From Pseudoramibacter fermentans (GTDB taxonomy: Bacteria > Bacillota > Clostridia > Eubacteriales > Eubacteriaceae): DNA of 25,728 bases. The translations under genes and the position numbers were made by a program. Below the pieces are notes generated by a model, which was not told where the DNA came from, did not search any database, and was given only the letters and a program-made list of their open reading frames with translations. Of the stretch, positions 21,251 to 25,728 are shown piece by piece (the stretch's first letter is position 1; each line of letters opens with the position of its first letter). The stretch lies in assembly GCA_009493725.1 (NCBI GenBank), contig VOGB01000022.1, forward strand, positions 1-25,728, in the 5' to 3' direction.

Positions 21251-22072
21251 ATGACTAAGACACAATCATATATGGACAAGTATCAATTTACAGTTGCAGA
21301 AAACAAACGGTTTGCTCGAACAAATTTTACCAAGCTAGTGCACACTAATGCCCGCTTTGAAGGCGTAAATACCACTTTGCCGCAAACACAAACCATTATG
21401 GACGGCATGAGTGTGGCAGGCGTTCCTGTTGAAGATATTTTGACAATTGTTAACTTAAAGCGTGGGTGGCAATATATCACTGATCAAAATGCCCCTTTAA
21501 CGTTAACCATGGAAAAACAAATTAACAAGATTGTGGCCGCGGAAGACGCCTTAGTACCAGGAGAATTACGGCAAGGAAAAGGAGGAGTTGATTTAGGCAG
21601 TGAAGACTTTTTTGAACCACCCTTAATTAACGAAAAACAAGAACAATCCTTTTTACAAAAAATTTTGGCTGATCCGCAAACAACGACCACTGATAAAGCA
21701 TTGACTGTTATGTATCATAATATGCGCCAACAAATCTTTTGGGACGGGAACAAAAGGACGGCGACTTTAAGTGCTAATAAAATTATGATTGACGGTGGTG
21801 CAGGCTTAATCAATGTGCCGTTAGATAAGTGGGATCAATGGAACGAACTAATTGCCAATTATTATCGAACTAATGACATGGCTAAAATTAAACGGTGGAC
21901 ATATGACAATGGCATTCAAGGATTACAAATTAGAGCAAACTTAGAGCTTAAATCAGTTGAAGACGAAATTGGTAAAAGAATCCAAGAACAATTAAAAGAT
22001 TTTGCGGATCAAAACTCAGAAATTAAGCCAAAAAATGATCCAGAAAATAAAAACGATCGGCCTAGTTATTAG
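21251..22072 (+). CDS. Fic-domain protein with degenerate active site (His to Gln)
   Basis: The protein has 273 residues. The Fic core reads RQQIFWDGNKRTATLSANK (159-177). The family motif HxFx(D/E)GN(G/K)R is matched except that the catalytic histidine is Q161; F163, D165, N167, K168 and R169 remain. Near the N-terminus NARFEGVNTT (33-42) resembles the class II inhibitory motif (S/T)xxxE(G/N), with E37 in place and N33 for S/T. Fic enzymes usually transfer AMP to target hydroxyls and need the histidine. This one may be inactive for AMP transfer, act otherwise, or only bind. The C-terminus is charged and disordered. AAAGGAGG precedes the ATG. The 3' end overlaps the convergent gene by 11 bases. 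Confidence 0.85.
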   Translation: MTKTQSYMDKYQFTVAENKRFARTNFTKLVHTNARFEGVNTTLPQTQTIMDGMSVAGVPVEDILTIVNLKRGWQYITDQNAPLTLTMEKQINKIVAAEDALVPGELRQGKGGVDLGSEDFFEPPLINEKQEQSFLQKILADPQTTTTDKALTVMYHNMRQQIFWDGNKRTATLSANKIMIDGGAGLINVPLDKWDQWNELIANYYRTNDMAKIKRWTYDNGIQGLQIRANLELKSVEDEIGKRIQEQLKDFADQNSEIKPKNDPENKNDRPSY

Positions 22073-22340
22073 GTTGATCGTTTTTGAGCTTATTCGGCTT
22101 ATGGGCATTAACGTAATCGGCAAATGTTTTTAAAAGCTCTTCGGTTTGTTCGACCGAAAGGTTATCAGCTTGAAAATATTTTTCAAGCAAAGCCCCTTTT
22201 TGAATTAATCGGCGAGAACGGGCTTTGCGGGCTTGCCGATTTTCATAGTATTTAGATTGCCGTAATTTAAAATCTTCCCGCTCAATTTTTTGTTTTAAAC
22301 GCGCTTGCTGCTCGACTAGTTTTTCATATTGATTAGACAT
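22062..22340 (-). CDS. TraD/MobC-like mobilisation accessory protein
   Basis: The protein has 92 residues. An N-terminal coiled-coil-like basic segment (YEKLVEQQARLKQKIERED) is followed by RKARSRRLIQKGALLEKYF, which resembles the core of small TraD/TraC-type relaxosome proteins found beside MOBQ relaxases, and by a helical tail. It lies on the minus strand, divergent from mobA across the oriT, and follows the 69-residue gene by 22 bases. It likely helps bind or bend oriT. Its stop overlaps the end of fic, so no terminator separates the converging genes. Confidence 0.65.
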   Translation of the reverse strand: MSNQYEKLVEQQARLKQKIEREDFKLRQSKYYENRQARKARSRRLIQKGALLEKYFQADNLSVEQTEELLKTFADYVNAHKPNKLKNDQPNN

Positions 22341-22362
22341 GGAATTTCCCCATCTCGTATGG

Positions 22363-22572
22363 CTAATGATCTACGGACTTTACCTTTAAAAATTCAGAAA
22401 ATTGCTTGGCTAAAAGCTTAATCTGATCGTTAGACAAATTAGCATAATCTAAATTGGCTTGACTGATGATTTGTTTACCTAGCCGTTGTTCAATCTTATT
22501 TTTTTCGTCCTTAATTTTTTGATTAAGGGCTTTTAATTTAGCTTCTTGTTTTTCTAAGTTACTTTGAGACAT
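22363..22572 (-). CDS. Small coiled-coil protein, probable mobilisation accessory
   Basis: The protein has 69 residues from MSQSNLEKQEAKLK. This ATG (22572) was chosen because GGAGGG lies six bases before it; an upstream in-frame ATG at 22605 has no such site. It has a lysine/glutamate-rich coiled coil in the first half and a helical second half ending FSEFLKV. It is the first gene on the minus side of oriT, in an operon with the TraD/MobC-like gene. This position is typical of relaxosome accessory genes, but no family is recognised. Confidence 0.6.
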   Translation of the reverse strand: MSQSNLEKQEAKLKALNQKIKDEKNKIEQRLGKQIISQANLDYANLSNDQIKLLAKQFSEFLKVKSVDH

Positions 22573-22723
22573 AACGATCCCTCCAATCATATTAGAAATA
22601 ATCACCGAAACTATATCATATAGGAAACGTTAAGTCAAAGTATAAAAGTTGAAATAGCGAAGCGGAAGGCATACACTAAATTAAAGTTAAGATAATCAGA
22701 AGACCGAGTGAAAAGAGGTCAAT

Positions 22724-22756
22724 GCGCACTTACACCCCACCAAATTCTTGTGGGGT
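22724..22756 (-). other. oriT: oriT of MOBQ type: inverted repeat and nick site
   Basis: Read on the minus strand: ACCCCAC (22756-22750), a 9-base loop, GTGGGGT (22740-22734), then GTAAGTGCG and CATT. TAAGTGCG followed by C is the core nick sequence of RSF1010/pSK41-type MOBQ origins, with an inverted repeat just 5' as usual. The predicted nick is between 22725 and 22724 on the minus strand. It lies between the divergent accessory genes and mobA. With this polarity the accessory genes, fic and repA would enter the recipient first and mobA last. Confidence 0.8.
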
Positions 22757-22783
22757 TAATCGTGATAAAATCCTGTATTAGAA

Positions 22784-22798
22784 GTCGCCGATGGCGAC
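22784..22798. repeat. Short perfect hairpin upstream of mobA
   Basis: GTCGCC and GGCGAC around GAT, 45 bases before the mobA start. It may belong to the oriT recognition region or regulate mobA. It has no T tail. Confidence 0.4.
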
Positions 22799-22842
22799 AA
22801 CAAGGTCAAAACCCATAGAATCAAAGGAAGACGGTGACTGAC

Positions 22843-24906
22843 ATGGCAATATTCCACATAAGTTTTAGTAATATTAGTGCTGGTAAAGGACGCAGTGCCA
22901 TTGCCAGTGCCGCTTATCGAAGTGGTGAAAAATTATTTGATGATAAGGAAGGTCGCCACTATTTCTATGCCCGATCTGTCATGCCAGAGAGTTTTATTTT
23001 AACTCCTAAAAATGCGCCAGCATGGGCGAGTGATAGAGAACAATTATGGAATGAGGTCGAAAGAAAAGATCGACGAGCAAATTCACGGTACGCGAAAGAA
23101 TTTAATGTAGCTTTACCAGTTGAACTAATCGAAGATGAACAGAAAGAATTATTGACAAAATATGTTCAAGAAAATTTTGTTGATGAGGGCATGGTAGCCG
23201 ACGTGGCAATTCATCGCGACCACCCAGATAATCCGCACGCTCATGTGATGTTAACTAATCGGCCGTTTAATTCAGATGGAACATGGGAAATTAAGAGCAA
23301 AAAGCAATATATTTTAGATGATAATGGCAACAAAACATATACCGGAACTAGCAAGTACCCTAAGAGTAGAAAGATACTGATGGTCGATTGGGATAAAAAA
23401 GAAAAAATAACTGAATGGCGGCACAATTGGGCGGTTAGTGTAAATCAAGTTTTAGAGCAAAAAAATATTCCCGATCGGATCAGCGAAAAATCATTTATCG
23501 AGGAGGGAATAGATGATACCCCAATGCAACATGAGGGAATCAATAGTAAGCGGCATGAAAGAAAAGAATTTAACCAACAAGTTAAGAAATATCGTAAGAC
23601 CAAAGCGAATTATAAAAACAATCAAGAAAAAGTAATTAATCGAGGTCACTTGGATAGCCTAAGTAAACACTTCTCGTTTAACGAGAAAAAAGTGGTCAAA
23701 GAGTTAAGCCACGAACTGAAAACTTATATCACTTTGGAGAGTTTAGATGATAAACGGCGCATGCTATTTAATTGGAAAAACAGTACCTTAATTAAGCACG
23801 CTGTTGGTGAAGATGTCACTAAGCAATTATTGACGATTAACCAACAAGAAAGTTCACTAAAAAAAGCAGATGAACTCTTAAATAAAGTAGTTGATCGCAC
23901 GACTAAAAAACTTTATCCAGAGCTTGATTTTGAACAGACAACCGCGGCTGAACGACGGGAATTGATTAAAGAAACTAATAGTGAACAAACGATTTTCAAA
24001 GGCAGTGAATTAAACGAACGTTTAATGAATATTCGTGATGATTTATTGGTCCGACAATTATTGACCTTTACCAAACGGCCATACGTTGGCTGGAAGTTAT
24101 TAATGCAACAAGAAAAGGAAGTCAAAATCGAGCTTAAATATACGCTGATGATTCATGATGATAGCTTAGAAAGTCTAGAACACGTTGATCAAGGTCTACT
24201 AGAAAAGTATTCACCAACCGAGCAGCAAAAGATTACTCGCGCAGTCAAAGATTTACGAACAATCATGGCTGTTAAGCAAGTTATTCAAACCCAATACCAG
24301 GAAGTTTTAAGAAGGGCCTTTCCCAAAGGCGATTTAGATGGATTGCCATTGATTAAACAGGAACAAGCCTATACAGCCGTGATGTACTATGATCCTGTTT
24401 TAAAGCCATGTCAGGCTGAAACAATTGAACAGTGGCAAGCAAATCCACCACAGGTGTTCAGTCCCCAAGAACATCAACAAGGACTAGCTTATTTATCGGG
24501 ACAGCTTAGCTTAGATCAGTTAGAAAATCATCACTTACAACGGGTTTTAAAGCATGATGGCACTAAACAACTCTTTTTTGGCGAATGCAAAGCCGATCCG
24601 ACGATTAAGAACAGTCAGATCGAGAAAATCCAAAAGCAGTTAAAAGGGCAACAAGCCAAGGACGACCAGTACAGAAAAGAAAATATCGGACATTATCAAC
24701 CGCTAAATTACAAGCCAGTTAGTCCAGACTATTACTTAAAGACGGCCTTTAGTGACGCGATCATGACTGTTCTATATGCTCGTGATGAAGATTACCAACG
24801 ACAAAGACAGGCGCAAGGTTTAAAGGAGACTGAGTGGGAAATGACGAAAAAGCAACGGCAACACCAAACTCGAAACCGGCATGAAGATGGGGGCATGCAC
24901 TTGTAA
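22843..24906 (+). CDS. mobA: MobA/MobL-family relaxase (MOBQ)
   Basis: The protein has 687 residues from ATG 22843 (MAIFHISFSNISAGKG, the usual family start). An in-frame GTG at 22834 with AGGA closer to it remains possible. The N-terminal relaxase domain contains the candidate nucleophile Y25 in SAAYRSGE and the metal-binding histidine motif H124-R-D126, then P131-H132-A-H134. A long helical C-terminal part (about 230-687) has no primase or helicase motif that I can see. The enzyme nicks oriT and pilots the strand through a helper plasmid's conjugation channel; no coupling protein or type IV secretion genes are in this window. The sequence is intact. Confidence 0.93.
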   Translation: MAIFHISFSNISAGKGRSAIASAAYRSGEKLFDDKEGRHYFYARSVMPESFILTPKNAPAWASDREQLWNEVERKDRRANSRYAKEFNVALPVELIEDEQKELLTKYVQENFVDEGMVADVAIHRDHPDNPHAHVMLTNRPFNSDGTWEIKSKKQYILDDNGNKTYTGTSKYPKSRKILMVDWDKKEKITEWRHNWAVSVNQVLEQKNIPDRISEKSFIEEGIDDTPMQHEGINSKRHERKEFNQQVKKYRKTKANYKNNQEKVINRGHLDSLSKHFSFNEKKVVKELSHELKTYITLESLDDKRRMLFNWKNSTLIKHAVGEDVTKQLLTINQQESSLKKADELLNKVVDRTTKKLYPELDFEQTTAAERRELIKETNSEQTIFKGSELNERLMNIRDDLLVRQLLTFTKRPYVGWKLLMQQEKEVKIELKYTLMIHDDSLESLEHVDQGLLEKYSPTEQQKITRAVKDLRTIMAVKQVIQTQYQEVLRRAFPKGDLDGLPLIKQEQAYTAVMYYDPVLKPCQAETIEQWQANPPQVFSPQEHQQGLAYLSGQLSLDQLENHHLQRVLKHDGTKQLFFGECKADPTIKNSQIEKIQKQLKGQQAKDDQYRKENIGHYQPLNYKPVSPDYYLKTAFSDAIMTVLYARDEDYQRQRQAQGLKETEWEMTKKQRQHQTRNRHEDGGMHL

Positions 24907-24913
24907 TCACAAA

Positions 24914-25604
24914 ATTAGCGACTGGTTAATTGGTATGAATGGTAGCCCATAATGTATTTTATATTGAGAAAAATTTGGTACGTAGAGCGTGCTCGATTAG
25001 TTACGTATAGCTGCCAGCCTTGTGTATGGTCTATCAAAGAGACCAGGTAAACAAAACCTTTAAGCCGAAACCTTATTTTGAACTAAATGCTGAAATTCTT
25101 GCTAATTAGCAAGAATTCGTCGCAAAATTAGACCCCTATCAGCGATTTAAAGACGAAACAGGGCTAATAACATTCATGCAAGCTAAACACGTTCAGAAAG
25201 GCTCACAGGCCGGTTTAATCAAGGACGTCCAAAAGCAAGGCAAAAAACGAGCTAGTCCACAACTATTCTCGCTATCTAGTCTCCAAAGTGCCATGAATAA
25301 ACGGTATCACGCCAGCGCCAGCCAAACCTTAGCGGCTATTCAAAGCTTATACGAAGACAAACTGCTCAGTTGTTATCCCCGCACCGATTGTGCTTATATC
25401 ACTGATGAAGAATTTGGTTATTTAGTGGCTAATCTGACGAAGTATCTGGGGTTAGTCTCTAAGCCAGTCGCTTTAACCAATACCACCCCGAATAAACGCT
25501 ATGTTAATGGAAAAAAGGTTGAAGAACACTACGCCATTATCATGACTAAAATCGTCCCGACTAAAGATCAATTAGCTGCCTTACCTAAATTACAGCAACA
25601 AGTC
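24914..25604 (+). pseudogene. Decayed type IA topoisomerase (topB-like), cut by the IS6-type element
   Basis: Fragments follow in family order but in different frames. SDWLIGMNGS in one frame (about 24917-24946) is followed by several stops. Then, in the frame opening at 25011, come LPALCMVYQRDQ, an amber stop at 25107, QEFVAKLDPYQRFKDETG, SPQLFSLSSLQSAMNKRY and the catalytic-tyrosine block CYPRTDC, then HYAIIMTK where the family has AIIPT. The Toprim N-terminus is absent, and the C-terminus ends at the IS boundary (25605). An ORF from ATG 25176 survives but encodes only a middle fragment. Such topoisomerases are common beside mob genes on Gram-positive plasmids. This one is dead. Confidence 0.8.
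25094..25117. repeat. 24-bp perfect palindrome spanning the amber stop in the topoisomerase remnant
   Basis: Twelve-base arms (AATTCTTGCTAA and its complement) meet without a loop. The in-frame TAG at 25107-25109 lies inside. The translated sequence on both sides is topoisomerase-like, so the palindrome is not an insertion of foreign DNA but a mutated stretch of coding sequence. Confidence 0.55.
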
Positions 25605-25728
25605 GGTTCTGTTGCAAAGTTTTCAAAAAAATCTATTTTAGTGTAAAATTGAGAAAAAAGACAGAGAGGACAGAGTAATGAATCATTTTAAAGGCAAACA
25701 ATTCAAAAAAGACGTCATTATTGTCGCT
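25605..25728 (+). mobile_element. 5' end of a second IS6-family element, reading out of the window
   Basis: The terminal repeat GGTTCTGTTGCAAAGTTT (25605-25622) begins exactly where topoisomerase similarity stops. All 124 bases equal the reverse complement of 1-124. The two elements point away from each other. Only the left end and the first transposase codons are present. Confidence 0.92.
25678..25728 (+). CDS. IS6-family transposase, first 17 codons only
   Basis: The codons and upstream region are the same as in the copy at 51-1 (MNHFKGKQFKKDVIIVA). The gene runs off the window, so completeness is unknown. Confidence 0.88.
   Translation, partial: MNHFKGKQFKKDVIIVA

Noticed and set aside
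125..25604. Target-site duplication framing the region as a composite transposon
   Set aside because: The 8 bases next to the two IS ends do not match in either orientation. The two elements also point outward, so no simple composite transposon can be claimed.
25176..25646. Intact 156-codon topoisomerase gene
   Set aside because: Topoisomerase-like sequence extends upstream of the ATG across an amber stop, the N-terminal catalytic half is absent, and the last codons are IS sequence.

Overview
The window reads as most of a mobilisable low-GC Gram-positive plasmid from the Lactobacillaceae. The evidence is AT-rich DNA with AGGAGG-type ribosome sites, a RepA_N-type initiator, a MobA/MobL (MOBQ) relaxase with its oriT, ParA plus a ribbon-helix-helix partner, an IS6-type (IS1216/IS1297-like) element at both ends, and a remnant of an LPxTD sortase-anchored surface protein of lactobacillus type. 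The species cannot be read from the sequence. The first and last 124 bases are exact inverted copies of one IS6-type 5' end. The window therefore looks like a contig broken at two outward-facing copies of a repeated IS.

Layout. (1) 1-1290: IS end, an unrecognised 217-codon ORF that stays open into the IS, and a 500-base noncoding stretch with a perfect palindrome, a nested hairpin and a strong terminator. (2) 1203-11998: a complete potassium-uptake island. Four TTAACA boxes on an 11-bp helical period precede a small unknown gene and kdpFABC; a terminator, kdpDE and a kup transporter follow. KdpD carries a universal-stress-protein segment matching the c-di-AMP-binding motif described for Staphylococcus aureus KdpD. 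(3) 12179-16437: a patchwork of gene remnants (LPxTD anchor, truncated drug-efflux permease), a marR-type regulator, a GC-richer IS1380-family transposase, a serine resolvase and many terminators. (4) 16567-17729 (minus strand): a three-gene operon of a secreted protein with a WWG-RVY motif and two tiny membrane proteins. This is the best candidate for an undescribed system, possibly a bacteriocin/toxin with its immunity or export partners. (5) 18028-20848: parA, a ribbon-helix-helix gene and repA. A probable antisense RNA faces the repA leader, and an origin (iterons, AT-rich DNA, DnaA box) lies inside repA. (6) 21003-24906: a small ORF, a Fic protein whose catalytic histidine is replaced by glutamine, two small mobilisation-type genes, a MOBQ-type oriT and mobA. 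(7) 24914-25604: a decayed type IA topoisomerase gene, finally cut by the IS6-type element.

Together the genes describe a plasmid that replicates under antisense/iteron control, segregates with ParA/RHH and can be mobilised by a conjugative helper. Its main cargo is two potassium importers of different affinity, of likely value under potassium limitation or osmotic and acid stress. All functional statements rest on recognising motifs by eye; no database search was possible.
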